Positions 42,703 to 52,709 of a stretch of 64,000 bases of DNA are shown piece by piece (positions within the stretch are counted from its first letter, which is position 1; every line of letters begins with the position of its first letter). The stretch is taken from the NCBI RefSeq assembly GCF_947500655.1, contig NZ_CANMSK010000008.1, positions 83,139 through 147,138 of the forward strand. The letters run 5' to 3'. This DNA comes from an uncultured Psychrosphaera sp. Lineage in GTDB: Bacteria; Pseudomonadota; Gammaproteobacteria; Enterobacterales; Alteromonadaceae. Made by a program: the position numbers and the translations under genes. Below the pieces are notes generated by a model, which searched no databases, was not told the origin of the DNA, and saw nothing but the letters and a program-made list of their open reading frames with translations.

Positions 42703-43599
42703 ATGCTAAGAATAAGCTTGGAACAATGGCGCATGTTTAGAGCGGTTGTCGAATTTGGCGGGTTTAATCAGGCATCGCAACATATCTTTAAAAGCCAATC
42801 CAGTATCCATAATGCCGTTGGTAAAATAGAAAGTTCGTTAGGGGTAAAACTCTTTTCTATTGAAGGCAGAAAAACCGTATTAACTGAGGCAGGAACCTTA
42901 ATCCTCAGGCGGGCAAACTTTCTGCTGGATGAAGCAGCTAAAGTGGAAGCCGTGGGTCATACATTAGGACAAGGCACTGAAAGTCGCCTCAGAATAGCCG
43001 TTGACGAAACTTTTCCACAATATTTGTTGTTCAAAGTTTTAGAAAATGTTTCTACCCAATACCCTTTACTGCAAATTGAATTGATTGAAACCACATTAAA
43101 TGGCGCTACTGAATTATTAGAAAGTAGCAAAGTCGACATTGCGATTGCTGCTACACCTTTGGCAAATGGCCTAAGTGAAAGCCTCTGTCATATTGAATTT
43201 ATTGGTGTTGCCAGTCCGGATCATCCACTACATAAACTCGATGCAGAACTGATGTTAGAGGACTTAAAGAGTCACCGTCAGATTGTGGTGCGAGATTCCG
43301 CCATTGGGAATAAAAAAGACGAAGGTTGGTTAGGGGCAAATCAGCGCTGGACCGTGAGCCATATCCAAACCTCAATAGATATGATCTGTAAAGGCTTGGG
43401 CTTTGCTTGGCTACCAAAAACATCAATTGAGCAAGAATTAAAAACCAAGCAATTACTACCGTTACGATTGAGCCATAACAGTAAACGCTCCGGCCAATTA
43501 TATTTAGTGTTTAAAGATGCCGACCGTTTAGGCCCCGCAGCCAAGTGCTTTTTAGCTGAGTTGCGTGAACAATGTTTAACCATTAATAAGTTTGTCTAA
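42703..43599 (+). CDS. LysR-family regulator of azoR and pirin genes
   Basis: 298 residues. N-terminal helix-turn-helix (LEQWRMFRAVVEFGGFNQASQHIFKSQSSIHNAVGKIESSLGVKLF) and a LysR effector-binding domain. Ribosome site AAGGGA. Flanked by azoR (divergent) and a pirin gene (same strand, 120 nt downstream), both preceded by the same 28-nt motif in their own orientation. The effector may be a quinone or flavonoid, guessing from the target enzymes. Confidence 0.92.
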   Translation: MLRISLEQWRMFRAVVEFGGFNQASQHIFKSQSSIHNAVGKIESSLGVKLFSIEGRKTVLTEAGTLILRRANFLLDEAAKVEAVGHTLGQGTESRLRIAVDETFPQYLLFKVLENVSTQYPLLQIELIETTLNGATELLESSKVDIAIAATPLANGLSESLCHIEFIGVASPDHPLHKLDAELMLEDLKSHRQIVVRDSAIGNKKDEGWLGANQRWTVSHIQTSIDMICKGLGFAWLPKTSIEQELKTKQLLPLRLSHNSKRSGQLYLVFKDADRLGPAAKCFLAELREQCLTINKFV

Positions 43600-43614
43600 A
43601 TAATACCCCTTACT

Positions 43615-43653
43615 TACATTCATTCTTTTTAAACGAATGATTAAGGCTATAAT
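43615..43653 (+). promoter_or_regulatory. Shared LysR motif, copy 2, with -10 box (pirin promoter)
   Basis: 43615-43642 matches the azoR motif (24 of 28). It includes a palindrome TCATTC-N9-GAATGA at 43620-43640. A TATAAT box follows at 43648-43653, suitable as a -10 element, 66 nt before the pirin ATG. Confidence 0.65.
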
Positions 43654-43719
43654 TTATAATTTTAATCTCCTCACATGAACACTAAACTAGCTTCATAAAA
43701 TAAGTTACTGGAGTTAATT

Positions 43720-44409
43720 ATGCAATACATTAAAAGAGCAGAAGACAGAGGCCAAGTAGATTTAGGCTGGTTAAAAAGCAAACATAGTTTTTCGTTTGGA
43801 GAATATCATGATCCAAAACATATGGGTGTGTCGGTTTTAAGAGTGATAAACGACGACATGGTTATGCCTGCTCAAGGTTTTGGTACACACGGCCATAGAG
43901 ATATGGAGATAATCTCTTACGTGATTGAAGGTGCGTTAAAACATGAAGACAGCACAGGTAACAAATACACAGTCCCAGCTGGTGACGTGCAACGCATGAG
44001 CGCAGGTAGCGGAGTTAGGCATTCAGAATTTAACGCCTCAAATACTGACGTCGTTAAGTTTTTACAAATTTGGATACAACCTAATGTCATGGGTATTCCA
44101 CCAAGCTACGAACAAAAAAGTATTCCTCAACAAGGCCAGCTTACACCATTAGTTACACCAACTGGCTCAAGTGATACCTTAAGTATTAACCAAAATGCTA
44201 GTATATCTCGCTTAGTTTTAAAGACTGGTGAAGCTTTTACCTTACATACTGAACAACACATTGGATACTTACATATTGTGAAAGGTGTCTTGTTAGTGAA
44301 TGGTGAAGAATTCAGCGCAGGTGATGCCTTGGCCGTTGACCCACAGCAAAGCTACGAAGTAAAAGCCAATGATGCTCTTGAAGCGCTTTGGTTTAATTTA
44401 CCGAGCTAA
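43720..44409 (+). CDS. Pirin family protein (YhaK/YhhW-like)
   Basis: 229 residues, bicupin. Metal ligands appear in the N-terminal cupin: GTHGHRDMEIISYVIEG (two His, Glu) and GSGVRHSEFN (His). SFSFGEYHDPKHMGVSVLRVIND is the usual family start. E. coli homologues show quercetin 2,3-dioxygenase activity; others act as redox sensors. The C-terminal cupin lacks metal ligands as usual. Predicted to be co-regulated with azoR. Start has GGAG 7 nt upstream. Confidence 0.93.
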   Translation: MQYIKRAEDRGQVDLGWLKSKHSFSFGEYHDPKHMGVSVLRVINDDMVMPAQGFGTHGHRDMEIISYVIEGALKHEDSTGNKYTVPAGDVQRMSAGSGVRHSEFNASNTDVVKFLQIWIQPNVMGIPPSYEQKSIPQQGQLTPLVTPTGSSDTLSINQNASISRLVLKTGEAFTLHTEQHIGYLHIVKGVLLVNGEEFSAGDALAVDPQQSYEVKANDALEALWFNLPS

Positions 44410-44465
44410 CATAACTTATACCAATTGTATTAAACTAGCACAACTGACACTTTATAAGGATAAAC

Positions 44466-45203
44466 GTGGAAATATCGGCAGCTATTATTATTGCAATTGT
44501 TGTACTGCTTATTGGTATTTCCAAATCCGCATTTGCCGGGGCTCTTGGTGTATTTGCCGTGCCTTTGCTCATGTTAAAATTCAGCGCCGTTGAAGCAATT
44601 GGTTTAATGCTGCCATTACTAATAATAGCTGATGTAATGACAGTGAAAGGCTTTTGGAAAAAGTGGGACACAGCACTGTTAAAATCATTAATACCAGGCG
44701 CATTGATTGGTATTATCATTGCTAATTTACTGATTGATGTTATCAAAACTGATGATTTACGTATTATTATCGCCGTAATATGTATTGTATTTGCCCTTAA
44801 AAACATATTGCTCAAACAAATTCAGTTGCACTTAATTAATAACAAAATAGGCGCTTATATTATGTCTATGTTATCTGGAATTTCTAGCACTTTAGTCCAT
44901 GCCGGTGGCCCACCGCTTATTATTTATTTTACCGCTATTGGCTTAGCGCCAACCAAGTTTGTGGCAACCGCGGCGATATTTTTTGCCATTATGAACCTAG
45001 TAAAATTAATCGGGTTTATTTCACTCGGTTTTTTAACGCCAGATCTTGTACTCACGGCACTTATGTTTATCCCACTGGCCTTTGTCGGCCATTGGCTTGG
45101 TATCAAAATTAACAATAACTTAGACAAGCAGTTGTTCTTAAAGATAATGAATTATTTTTTATTAGTTTTGGGCTGCTGGCTACTTTTCCCTCAGCTTAAT
45201 TAA
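44466..45203 (+). CDS. TSUP family (TauE/SafE) sulfite-type exporter
   Basis: 245 residues beginning with GTG (AAGGA 6 nt upstream). Seven or eight helices in two related halves: [27 protein letters not shown] and [43 protein letters not shown], the two TauE/SafE signatures. Exports or imports sulfite or small organic sulfonates in studied members. It follows the pirin gene by 56 nt, so it may share its promoter. Its stop overlaps the convergent gabD end by 8 nt. Confidence 0.88.
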   Translation: MEISAAIIIAIVVLLIGISKSAFAGALGVFAVPLLMLKFSAVEAIGLMLPLLIIADVMTVKGFWKKWDTALLKSLIPGALIGIIIANLLIDVIKTDDLRIIIAVICIVFALKNILLKQIQLHLINNKIGAYIMSMLSGISSTLVHAGGPPLIIYFTAIGLAPTKFVATAAIFFAIMNLVKLIGFISLGFLTPDLVLTALMFIPLAFVGHWLGIKINNNLDKQLFLKIMNYFLLVLGCWLLFPQLN

Positions 45204-46653
45204 GACCGCCCATGCAAAGGTATTTGATCTCCAAGTAATCATCTAAACCATATTTGGAACCTTCACGACCACTACCGGATTGCTTTACACCACCAAAAGG
45301 TGCAGCTGCATTGGAAATTAACCCTTCGTTTATACCAACCATACCGTAGTCCAAACCTTCTGCGACTCGCCATATGGTACCTATATCTCTGGCATAGAAA
45401 TACGCCGCTAATCCGTATTCAGTATCGTTTGCTATATTGATAGCGTCTTGCTCAGTTTCAAAACTAATTATGGGTGAAACTGGGCCAAATATTTCGTTGG
45501 CGGCGATAGGCATGTCATTAGTAACTTGGCTTAAAATAGTTGGCCGATAAAAGTTACCATCAACCACCTGAACGCGAGCGCCGCCTAGTTCCAACTTTGC
45601 TCCGGCTTTAATTGAGTCTTGAACTAGCTTATCTACATTGTCCACAGCCGAACTTGAGATCATAGGGCCGATGAAAACACTATCATCTAAGCCATTCCCC
45701 GTCATTAACTTAGCGACTGCTGCGGTAAATTTTTCGGTAAACTCTTTTGCTACTCTTTGTTGAACCAAGATACGATTAGTACAAACACAAGTTTGTCCTG
45801 CGTTTCTGTATTTTGACAAAACAGCACCTTCAACAGCGGCATCAATATCAGCGTCGTTAAATACAATAAATGGCGCATTGCCGCCGAGTTCCATCGATAC
45901 TTTTTTAACGCTTGTCGCGCCCTGGGCGATAAGCTGCTTACCAACATTAGTAGAGCCTGTAAAAGTAAATTTAGCCACATCTGGATGCTGAGTAAGCACC
46001 TTGCCAATACCTTTAGCGTCTTCACCTATCACAATATTAAACACGCCTGCTGGAATGCCAGCGCGTTCTGCCAGTTCAGCCATAGCTAATGCCGATAAAG
46101 GCGTTTGTGTAGCAGGACGACCGACAAAAGTACAACCTGCGGCTAATGCAGCAGCTGCTTTACGAGCAATCATGGCATTAGGGAAATTCCACGGCGTGAT
46201 TGATGCTACAACGCCAACAGGTTGCTTGATCACTATTATGCGTTTGTCTGACGATGGCGCAGGAATCGTATCACCGTAAACGCGCTTTCCTTCTTCGGCA
46301 AACCATTCAATAAATGATGCGCCATATGCAATCTCGCCTTTAGCTTCTGCCAGTGGCTTACCTTGCTCAAGCGTTAAAATACGGCCTAAGTCATCTTGGT
46401 GTTGCATCAATAAGTTAAACCAATTTCTTAATAACACAGCTCTTTCATTAGCTGATTTTCCCGACCAAGCTTTGAGTGCATCTTTGGCAGCTTTAACGGC
46501 TAATTCAGCTTCTGCAACACCAGCATTAGTTACTTGTGTTAATACTTCATCTGTCGCTGGATTAATAACGTCAAACTTTGCATCGCCGCTATGCCATTTA
46601 CCATTAATATACGAGTGCTGTTTAAGTAATGATTTGTCGTTTAACTTATCCAT
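45196..46653 (-). CDS. gabD: Succinate-semialdehyde dehydrogenase
   Basis: 485 residues, aldehyde dehydrogenase family of the GabD type: [34 protein letters not shown], catalytic Glu in [11 protein letters not shown], nucleophile Cys in [11 protein letters not shown], and the [24 protein letters not shown] end. It oxidises succinate semialdehyde to succinate in GABA use. The cofactor-binding lysine normally found in the V-K-P-A motif is Arg here ([10 protein letters not shown]), an odd substitution at an almost invariant site. No gabT is next to it. Confidence 0.93.
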   Translation of the reverse strand: MDKLNDKSLLKQHSYINGKWHSGDAKFDVINPATDEVLTQVTNAGVAEAELAVKAAKDALKAWSGKSANERAVLLRNWFNLLMQHQDDLGRILTLEQGKPLAEAKGEIAYGASFIEWFAEEGKRVYGDTIPAPSSDKRIIVIKQPVGVVASITPWNFPNAMIARKAAAALAAGCTFVGRPATQTPLSALAMAELAERAGIPAGVFNIVIGEDAKGIGKVLTQHPDVAKFTFTGSTNVGKQLIAQGATSVKKVSMELGGNAPFIVFNDADIDAAVEGAVLSKYRNAGQTCVCTNRILVQQRVAKEFTEKFTAAVAKLMTGNGLDDSVFIGPMISSSAVDNVDKLVQDSIKAGAKLELGGARVQVVDGNFYRPTILSQVTNDMPIAANEIFGPVSPIISFETEQDAINIANDTEYGLAAYFYARDIGTIWRVAEGLDYGMVGINEGLISNAAAPFGGVKQSGSGREGSKYGLDDYLEIKYLCMGGLN

Positions 46654-46773
46654 CGTGGCGCTCCAGAAAAAATTTGAGTTTATAATAGAGAGATGATGGT
46701 TTTATTATTAAATTCAAGTGCTATCTTAACGACGACAGAATGCATGACTAAAATAGAGTGTTCTAGCTGTGTA

Positions 46774-47691
46774 TTACTTTTTCGCTCTTGGGTGAGCGCT
46801 GTCGTAAACCTTAGCTAAATGCTGAAAGTCTAGGTGAGTATAAACTTGAGTGGTAGATAAATCGGCGTGACCGAGTAGTTCTTGTACTGCCCTTAAATCA
46901 CTGCTCGACTGCAACATATGAGACGCAAATGAGTGGCGTAATTTATGAGGATGCAAAGTGTTATTTAACCCTTGGCGTTTAGCCCAGTAAGTTAGCCTTT
47001 GTTGCACTTGCCTAACACTTATTCTGTTGCCTAATTTACTGATAAACAAGGCGTCTGTTTCGCTTTTAAAAAACTCACCTCTGCATGTTAACCACTGATT
47101 AATGGCTTCAACCGCCACACGTCCAACAGGTACCAATCTTTGTTTGCTACCTTTACCTGTAACGCGCAGTTCTGCGTTAGTTAAGTCTATGTCTAAACGA
47201 TTGATTGAGGTTAATTCAGCTAAACGTAAACCGCTTGAATAAAACAATTCCATTATGGCTTTGTCTCTAAATTCAATGGTTTGCTCTGGGGTAAACGAAA
47301 GCAGCTGAGCAACTTCATCCACTTCCATATTTTTAGGCAATGGCTTGTCAGTTTTTGGCGTGGTTAATAATTCGGTAGGATCAAGCTGAATTACTTTTTT
47401 GTGTAATAAGTATTTAAACAAACCTTTAACTGATGACAGTTTTAACTGTAAAGAACGAGGTTTTAATTTTTTTGTCCGCAAGCTTATCAACCACTGTTTT
47501 AACACATTTGCATCGATTTTTGACCATTTAGTACAGTCGGCTTCAATGCAAAAATAACATAAATGAAGAATAGTGGCTTGATAGGTTTTTAGCGTTAATG
47601 TTGCATAGCCGCGCTCATATTTTAGATACGATAAATACTGCATGATTTGCGGCTTTAATGACTCTGGTAAATGCTCAATATCGTTCAGCAT
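46774..47691 (-). CDS. xerC: Tyrosine recombinase XerC
   Basis: 305 residues from ATG 47691 (TTG 47703 directly abuts the upstream stop and is an alternative). SAM-like N-terminal domain and catalytic domain with Arg (SSGLRLAEL), Lys (GKGSKQR), HxxR (HKLRHSFASHMLQ), H/W (LGHADLSTTQVYTH) and Tyr nucleophile in VYTHLDF. It resolves chromosome dimers at dif with XerD. Last of the lptM-lysA-dapF-DUF484-xerC run, the conserved gammaproteobacterial order. Confidence 0.95.
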   Translation of the reverse strand: MLNDIEHLPESLKPQIMQYLSYLKYERGYATLTLKTYQATILHLCYFCIEADCTKWSKIDANVLKQWLISLRTKKLKPRSLQLKLSSVKGLFKYLLHKKVIQLDPTELLTTPKTDKPLPKNMEVDEVAQLLSFTPEQTIEFRDKAIMELFYSSGLRLAELTSINRLDIDLTNAELRVTGKGSKQRLVPVGRVAVEAINQWLTCRGEFFKSETDALFISKLGNRISVRQVQQRLTYWAKRQGLNNTLHPHKLRHSFASHMLQSSSDLRAVQELLGHADLSTTQVYTHLDFQHLAKVYDSAHPRAKK

Positions 47692-47703
47692 TTTACAGTG
47701 CAA

Positions 47704-48360
47704 CTAACAGGTAAGGTGTACAACGTGTTTACTTAACAGTTGGCCTAATTGATCAATAAACAAGGTATCCATACGTGGGTGGAAATGATGAATTGAGCTA
47801 GATGCAAATGCAGCAATACCAAAGATAATTTCTTCTTCGCCGACCATATAGTTTAATTCAACTAACGCGACTGACTGTGCAAAACCGTCAAATACCGTTT
47901 CCATAATTTCTGGATATAAACGCCCCAAATAACTTGGGTTACCATCAAGTTTGGCTTGTAAATGAATATAAGCTTCATCTTCTGGTTGTAGTAATCTAAA
48001 TTGGGCTAAAAACAGTTGCTCTTTACAAACATCACTTACCGTTTCCTCTAGTTTAGCCACTGAATCGCAACCGACTAAGCCAAGATACATATCACTTACA
48101 GCACGAAAAATAACTTCGTTTTGTCTGGCGTTAACCATCAAAGTGTTAAGTTCTTCTTCCATTTGTAAAATTTTACTACGTTGAATTTCTTGACGACGTT
48201 CCAATAAAGACGTTGTGCCATGTATTGCGTGAGGTATACGCAACTGTGTCACTAACTCAGGGTAGTCTGTAAAAAAAGAAGGAGTCTGCTCTAAGTAGTC
48301 TTTGACTAACTCGGCATCCAGCTCAAGGTCTTCAAAATTAGGCGTCACTAGTTTTGTCAT
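47704..48360 (-). CDS. DUF484 family protein
   Basis: 218 residues. N-terminal helix and coiled coil ([43 protein letters not shown]), then a GAF-like domain, as in the DUF484 family always found between dapF and xerC. Function unknown. Its ATG overlaps the dapF stop by 4 nt (ATGA), so translation is coupled. Confidence 0.93.
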   Translation of the reverse strand: MTKLVTPNFEDLELDAELVKDYLEQTPSFFTDYPELVTQLRIPHAIHGTTSLLERRQEIQRSKILQMEEELNTLMVNARQNEVIFRAVSDMYLGLVGCDSVAKLEETVSDVCKEQLFLAQFRLLQPEDEAYIHLQAKLDGNPSYLGRLYPEIMETVFDGFAQSVALVELNYMVGEEEIIFGIAAFASSSIHHFHPRMDTLFIDQLGQLLSKHVVHLTC

Positions 48361-49187
48361 ATATGCATCTGTCCATCAAATACGTATTCTGCAGGGCCTG
48401 TCATTTTAACTGGAGAATTCTCATCATGCCAGCGAATATGTAATGTCCCACCCGGTAAATCGACTTGAACTTTACTGTCCAATAAATTCTGTAAACGTCC
48501 AACCACAACAGCTGCACAAGCTCCGCTACCACAGGCTAATGTTTCACCTGCGCCGCGTTCGAATACTCGTAACTTAATATGCTCACGATTAATAATTTGC
48601 ATAAAGCCGATATTGGCTTTTTCTGGAAAACGTTCGTGCTGCTCTAAACGCGCACCAAGTTCTTCAACTGGAGCGGTTAATACATCATCAACCACAGTGA
48701 CACAATGCGGATTTCCCATGGAAACCACACCACATATAATATTGTCTTCACCGGACTTTAATATGTAAGTTTTTTCTTGTTGCTGAGCATTAAATGGCAC
48801 TTTTTTCGGCTCTAAAATAGGACGTCCCATATTAACAGTGACTTGATTTTCACCTTCAAGATACAACACCATATTGCCAGATTTAGTACTTACTTTAATC
48901 GCCGACTTATTGGTTAAACCTTGTAATTGCACAAAACGAGCAAAACAGCGTGCGCCATTTCCACATTGAGAAACTTCACTGCCGTCGGCATTAAATATTC
49001 TGTAATGAAAGTCTAAATCAGGATCATAAGGGGGCTCAACAACGAGTAGTTGGTCAAAGCCAATACCAAAATTTCTGTTAGCTAGTTGTTTTATTTGCTC
49101 TGGCGAAAAGTACACATTCTGTGTAACACCATCAACCACCATGAAATCGTTACCCAACCCATGCATTTTTGTGAACTGTAACAACAT
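48357..49187 (-). CDS. dapF: Diaminopimelate epimerase
   Basis: 276 residues. Both catalytic cysteines are visible in [11 protein letters not shown] and [26 protein letters not shown] and SMGNPHCV are family hallmarks. It converts LL- to meso-diaminopimelate for lysine and cell-wall synthesis. Located between lysA and DUF484. Confidence 0.97.
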   Translation of the reverse strand: MLLQFTKMHGLGNDFMVVDGVTQNVYFSPEQIKQLANRNFGIGFDQLLVVEPPYDPDLDFHYRIFNADGSEVSQCGNGARCFARFVQLQGLTNKSAIKVSTKSGNMVLYLEGENQVTVNMGRPILEPKKVPFNAQQQEKTYILKSGEDNIICGVVSMGNPHCVTVVDDVLTAPVEELGARLEQHERFPEKANIGFMQIINREHIKLRVFERGAGETLACGSGACAAVVVGRLQNLLDSKVQVDLPGGTLHIRWHDENSPVKMTGPAEYVFDGQMHI

Positions 49188-49247
49188 CTTTGTCGGTTTT
49201 CCTAAGTTTGCTCTGAATTTTCCCTAAACTTGTATAGTGAAGGTAAA

Positions 49248-50498
49248 TTAATCTTTTAAAATTGACTCACCAGCCCAAAGAGATTCAATCGTTTCTCTTT
49301 GTCTGACTAAATGCATAGTGTCGCCATCAACCATAATTTCTGCTGCTCTTGCTCTTGAGTTGTAGTTTGAACTCATAGTAAAACCATACGCGCCACTTGA
49401 ACGAACCGCTAAATAATCGCCTGCTTCCACTGACAATTCTCTATCTTTTCCTAAGAAGTCACCAGTTTCACATACAGGCCCAACTACATCATAGCTCAAA
49501 ATATCGTTATCTCTTTGTTCTACTGGAACAATATTTTGCCAAGCAGAATATAATGCAGGTCTAATATTGTCATTCATTGCTGCGTCAACAATACAGAAAT
49601 TCTTATCTTCGTTTTTCTTTAAAAACTCAACCTTAGTCAACAAAATCCCAGCATTCGCCATAATCGCACGGCCAGGTTCAAATAATATGGTTAAGTCTGG
49701 TCTGTGTTTTAATTTTGCCATCAATACTTTCATGTACTCAGACGGATGCGGTGGCGTTTCATCTTTATAAGTTACGCCTAAACCACCGCCAAGATCTAAG
49801 TGACTTATTGTTACGCCAACTGCAGATAATTGGTCAATCAAATTCATCACTTTTTCCAACGCATCTAAAAATGGCGAAAGATCCGTCAATTGTGAGCCAA
49901 TATGACAATCAACACCTTGAACGTTTAAGTATTCTTGTTGGTTTGCCCATTTGAATAGCTCAACAGCATCATCAATATTAATGCCAAATTTATTTTCTTT
50001 TAAACCAGTGGAGATATACGGATGTGTTCCTGCGTCTACATTTGGGTTAACGCGAAATGAAATTGGTGCAGTTTTGCCCAATTCTGTAGCAACCTCATTT
50101 ATACGATATAACTCAGCTTCTGATTCAACATTAAAACATTTAATACCAATCTCAAGAGCGTATTCAATTTCAGCTTCTGTTTTACCAACACCAGAAAATA
50201 CAATTTTAGTTGGGTCGCCACCAGCCTCTAATACTCGGGCTAATTCGCCACCAGATACAATATCAAAACCAGAACCAAGACGCGCCATTACATTTAACAC
50301 TGCTAAATTCGAGTTTGCTTTTACCGCATAACAAATTAAATGAGGATGTTCGCCAGCTGCATCATTAAAAGCATGCCAATGGCGTTCTATTGTCGCGCGC
50401 GAATAAACGTAAGTTGGTGTACTAAAAGCTTCAGCTATGTCTTTACATGCCACTTGCTCAGCAAATAAACTGCGATTCTGGTAACTAAAATAATCCAA
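49248..50498 (-). CDS. lysA: Diaminopimelate decarboxylase (TTG start)
   Basis: 416 residues. PLP lysine in CYAVKANSN, HIGSQLTDL, LDLGGGLGVTY, EPGRAIMANAG, PVCETGDFLG, SSGAYGFTMSSNYNSR. It makes lysine from meso-diaminopimelate. The start is TTG 50498 with AGGACAG 7 nt upstream; the sequence M-DYFSYQN fits the usual N-terminus, and no ATG is suitable. 60 nt separate it from dapF. Confidence 0.96.
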   Translation of the reverse strand: MDYFSYQNRSLFAEQVACKDIAEAFSTPTYVYSRATIERHWHAFNDAAGEHPHLICYAVKANSNLAVLNVMARLGSGFDIVSGGELARVLEAGGDPTKIVFSGVGKTEAEIEYALEIGIKCFNVESEAELYRINEVATELGKTAPISFRVNPNVDAGTHPYISTGLKENKFGINIDDAVELFKWANQQEYLNVQGVDCHIGSQLTDLSPFLDALEKVMNLIDQLSAVGVTISHLDLGGGLGVTYKDETPPHPSEYMKVLMAKLKHRPDLTILFEPGRAIMANAGILLTKVEFLKKNEDKNFCIVDAAMNDNIRPALYSAWQNIVPVEQRDNDILSYDVVGPVCETGDFLGKDRELSVEAGDYLAVRSSGAYGFTMSSNYNSRARAAEIMVDGDTMHLVRQRETIESLWAGESILKD

Positions 50499-50523
50499 GG
50501 CTCTGTCCTGTTCGGTAAATTTG

Positions 50524-50709
50524 TTAAATTTTGTCAGTTGTTGATTTTAATTCATTATTTTCAACAGATTCTGTTGATTCCGCTGCGGGTTTTTCTTTAG
50601 GCAAAATTAAAGGTCCACGCTGGCCACACCCCATTATTTGTAGGGTAAATATCACTAAGGTTAAGAAGACAAAACCTCTTTTACATAACTTATTAGAAGA
50701 ATAATGCAT
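50524..50709 (-). CDS. lptM: LptM-like small lipoprotein
   Basis: 61 residues. Signal peptide with lipobox QIMGC and the short conserved mature motif CGQRGPLILPKE, the mark of the LptM/YifL family. In E. coli LptM assists oxidative maturation of the LPS translocon LptD. Its place before lysA and divergent from cyaY is conserved in gammaproteobacteria. Confidence 0.9.
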   Translation of the reverse strand: MHYSSNKLCKRGFVFLTLVIFTLQIMGCGQRGPLILPKEKPAAESTESVENNELKSTTDKI

Positions 50710-50780
50710 GTTTTTACTGAATCTATTGAATTTGCCGCCTATAATCGCACGGTATAACGTAATTGCAAGCAGGAACTACT

Positions 50781-51107
50781 ATGAACGACAGTGAATATCA
50801 CAAATTAGCCGACGAATTTTTAAATAACTTACAAGATGCCATTGATGAAGTGGAATTTGACCTAGATTATGAAAGTGCAGGCGGTTTGGTGGAAGTTATT
50901 TTTCCTAACGCCAGCAAGATCATTGTTAACAAACAAGCTCCTTTGCACCAAATTTGGGTAGCAACAAAAGCCAATGGTCACCATTTTGAATATGAAGATG
51001 GAAAATGGATAGACAATCGTGGCGGTTCAGAGCTTTGGGCATTATTAAGCGAAGCGGCAACTAAACAAGCCGGTGAAAAAATAACCTTAGAAATTCAAGA
51101 TAATTGA
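50781..51107 (+). CDS. cyaY: Frataxin-like iron donor CyaY
   Basis: 108 residues from ATG 50781 (AGGA 6 nt upstream). Acidic first helix (NDSEYHKLADEFLNNLQDAIDEVEFDLDYESAGGLVEV), then NKQAPLHQIWVATKANGHHFEY and a C-terminal helix, the frataxin fold. It binds iron and modulates IscS for Fe-S cluster assembly. Confidence 0.96.
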   Translation: MNDSEYHKLADEFLNNLQDAIDEVEFDLDYESAGGLVEVIFPNASKIIVNKQAPLHQIWVATKANGHHFEYEDGKWIDNRGGSELWALLSEAATKQAGEKITLEIQDN

Positions 51108-51175
51108 TTTAATGCTTAAATAAAGTTAAAACGACATTTGAATCATCATGTATATAAAATTAGGAATTATTGAAT

Positions 51176-51601
51176 ATGACCAAAACCATAACTCACGCTT
51201 TATTTTCTTTACTACTTTTAGCTGTTAGTTCTGTCGCTTACAGCGCGGATACTGGTAGCGAAACGGTATTATCTGACAATATTCGTCGAGCTATTATTAC
51301 GGACTCAATTGTAAAAAGAGAACCTGCGACTGATTTAAGCAATACCACTGTTTCTACCGACGTCCGTAAAGTATATTTATTTACTGAAGTAATTGGTAAA
51401 GCTGGCACTATGATCACGCATAGATGGTTTTTAGATGGAAAATTAGAAGTTGAAGTAGTATTAAAAATTGGTGGTAATCGTTGGAGAACAAATTCAAGTA
51501 AAACGCTTGATCCAACCATGCACTTAGGCAGCTGGCAAGTTGAAGTTGTTGATGAAAAAAATCATGCAATCGCTTTAGCTAATTTCAATTACGGCGAATA
51601 A
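51176..51601 (+). CDS. DUF2914 family secreted protein
   Basis: 141 residues from ATG 51176 (AGGA 10 nt upstream). Signal peptide (MTKTITHALFSLLLLAVSSVAYSA). The mature domain shows the DUF2914 pattern: VYLFTEVIGKAGTMITHRWFLDGK, VVLKIGGNRWRTNSSKTLDPTMHLGSWQVEVVD. Function unknown; probably periplasmic. Situated between cyaY and hemC, as in related genomes. Confidence 0.85.
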   Translation: MTKTITHALFSLLLLAVSSVAYSADTGSETVLSDNIRRAIITDSIVKREPATDLSNTTVSTDVRKVYLFTEVIGKAGTMITHRWFLDGKLEVEVVLKIGGNRWRTNSSKTLDPTMHLGSWQVEVVDEKNHAIALANFNYGE

Positions 51602-51645
51602 GTTGTTTTAGCTACTAACTCAAAAATCGAGCTGTAGCTGAAGAA

Positions 51646-51678
51646 AAAGAGGGCTAACCTTTTAGTCCTCTTTAGCCC
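51646..51678. promoter_or_regulatory. Overlapping alternative hairpins upstream of hemC
   Basis: AAAGAGG (51646-51652) pairs with CCTCTTT (51667-51673), and GGGCTAA (51651-51657) with TTAGCCC (51672-51678). The two stems exclude each other. It could terminate the DUF2914 gene; the first stem's T-run is short. A leader switch for the hem operon is possible but weak. Confidence 0.35.
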
Positions 51679-51743
51679 CAATCAAATAACTGTTATTCTT
51701 ACCGTTATTAACCAAATCCAATTATTAAGAATTAATTCAATTT

Positions 51744-52682
51744 ATGACAAGTTCAACTCAACCAGTGATCCGTATCGCAACTCGTGAAAGTGCTTTAGCA
51801 ATGTGGCAAGCCTATTATGTTAAAAACAAACTTGAACTTGCTCACCCAGAATTAACCGTTGTATTAGTGCCAATGACCACCAAAGGTGATCAAATACTAG
51901 ATACACCTTTAGCGCTAATTGGTGGCAAAGCCCTATTTGTAAAAGAGTTAGAAGTGGCAATATTAGAAGACCGCGCCGACATAGCTGTTCACTCAATGAA
52001 AGACGTACCGGTAGAGTTTCCAGACGGTTTAATGCTACACACTATTTGTGAACGTGAAGACCCAAGAGATGCATTTGTGTCTAACACCTATCAAGATTTT
52101 TCTAGTTTACCAAATGGCGCAGTTGTTGGAACTTCGAGCTTGCGTCGTCAGTGCCAAATTAAAGCATTACGTCCAGACCTTATTATAAAAGATCTTAGAG
52201 GCAATGTGAATACTCGCTTACGTAAGTTAGACGAAGGTCAATACGACGCTATTATTTTGGCTGCTGCTGGCCTTATCCGTTTAGAAATGTCAGAACGTAT
52301 TAAACAACATTTAGACACTGATATGTTATTACCAGCAAACGGCCAAGGTGCTGTTGGAATAGAATGCAGAACTAACGACCCAATAATCCAAGGCTATTTA
52401 GCCACATTAGAACACACAGAAACTCGCATTAGAGTGTTAACAGAACGAGCGATGAACCGAGCTTTAGAAGGTGGCTGCCAAGTTCCAATTGGTGCTTACG
52501 CGACTGTAACGGGCGACCAAGTTTTATTAAAAGGTTTGGTAGGCAGTTTAGACGGCACTCATATTATTACCGACCAAGTTTCAGGTCATGTAAATGACGG
52601 CGAAAAGCTAGGAAAAACATTAGCCGAACAGTTATTAGCACAAGGTGCTGATGTCATTTTAAAAGAAGTTTATAAGGGTTAA
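51744..52682 (+). CDS. hemC: Hydroxymethylbilane synthase (porphobilinogen deaminase)
   Basis: 312 residues. [18 protein letters not shown] start, [41 protein letters not shown], and the cofactor-carrying Cys in [11 protein letters not shown]. It joins four porphobilinogens into hydroxymethylbilane for heme synthesis. First gene of hemCDXY, with 27-, 9- and 2-nt gaps between successive genes. Confidence 0.98.
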   Translation: MTSSTQPVIRIATRESALAMWQAYYVKNKLELAHPELTVVLVPMTTKGDQILDTPLALIGGKALFVKELEVAILEDRADIAVHSMKDVPVEFPDGLMLHTICEREDPRDAFVSNTYQDFSSLPNGAVVGTSSLRRQCQIKALRPDLIIKDLRGNVNTRLRKLDEGQYDAIILAAAGLIRLEMSERIKQHLDTDMLLPANGQGAVGIECRTNDPIIQGYLATLEHTETRIRVLTERAMNRALEGGCQVPIGAYATVTGDQVLLKGLVGSLDGTHIITDQVSGHVNDGEKLGKTLAEQLLAQGADVILKEVYKG

Positions 52683-52709
52683 CCAACAAACTTTGAGGCG
52701 TTTATCTAT

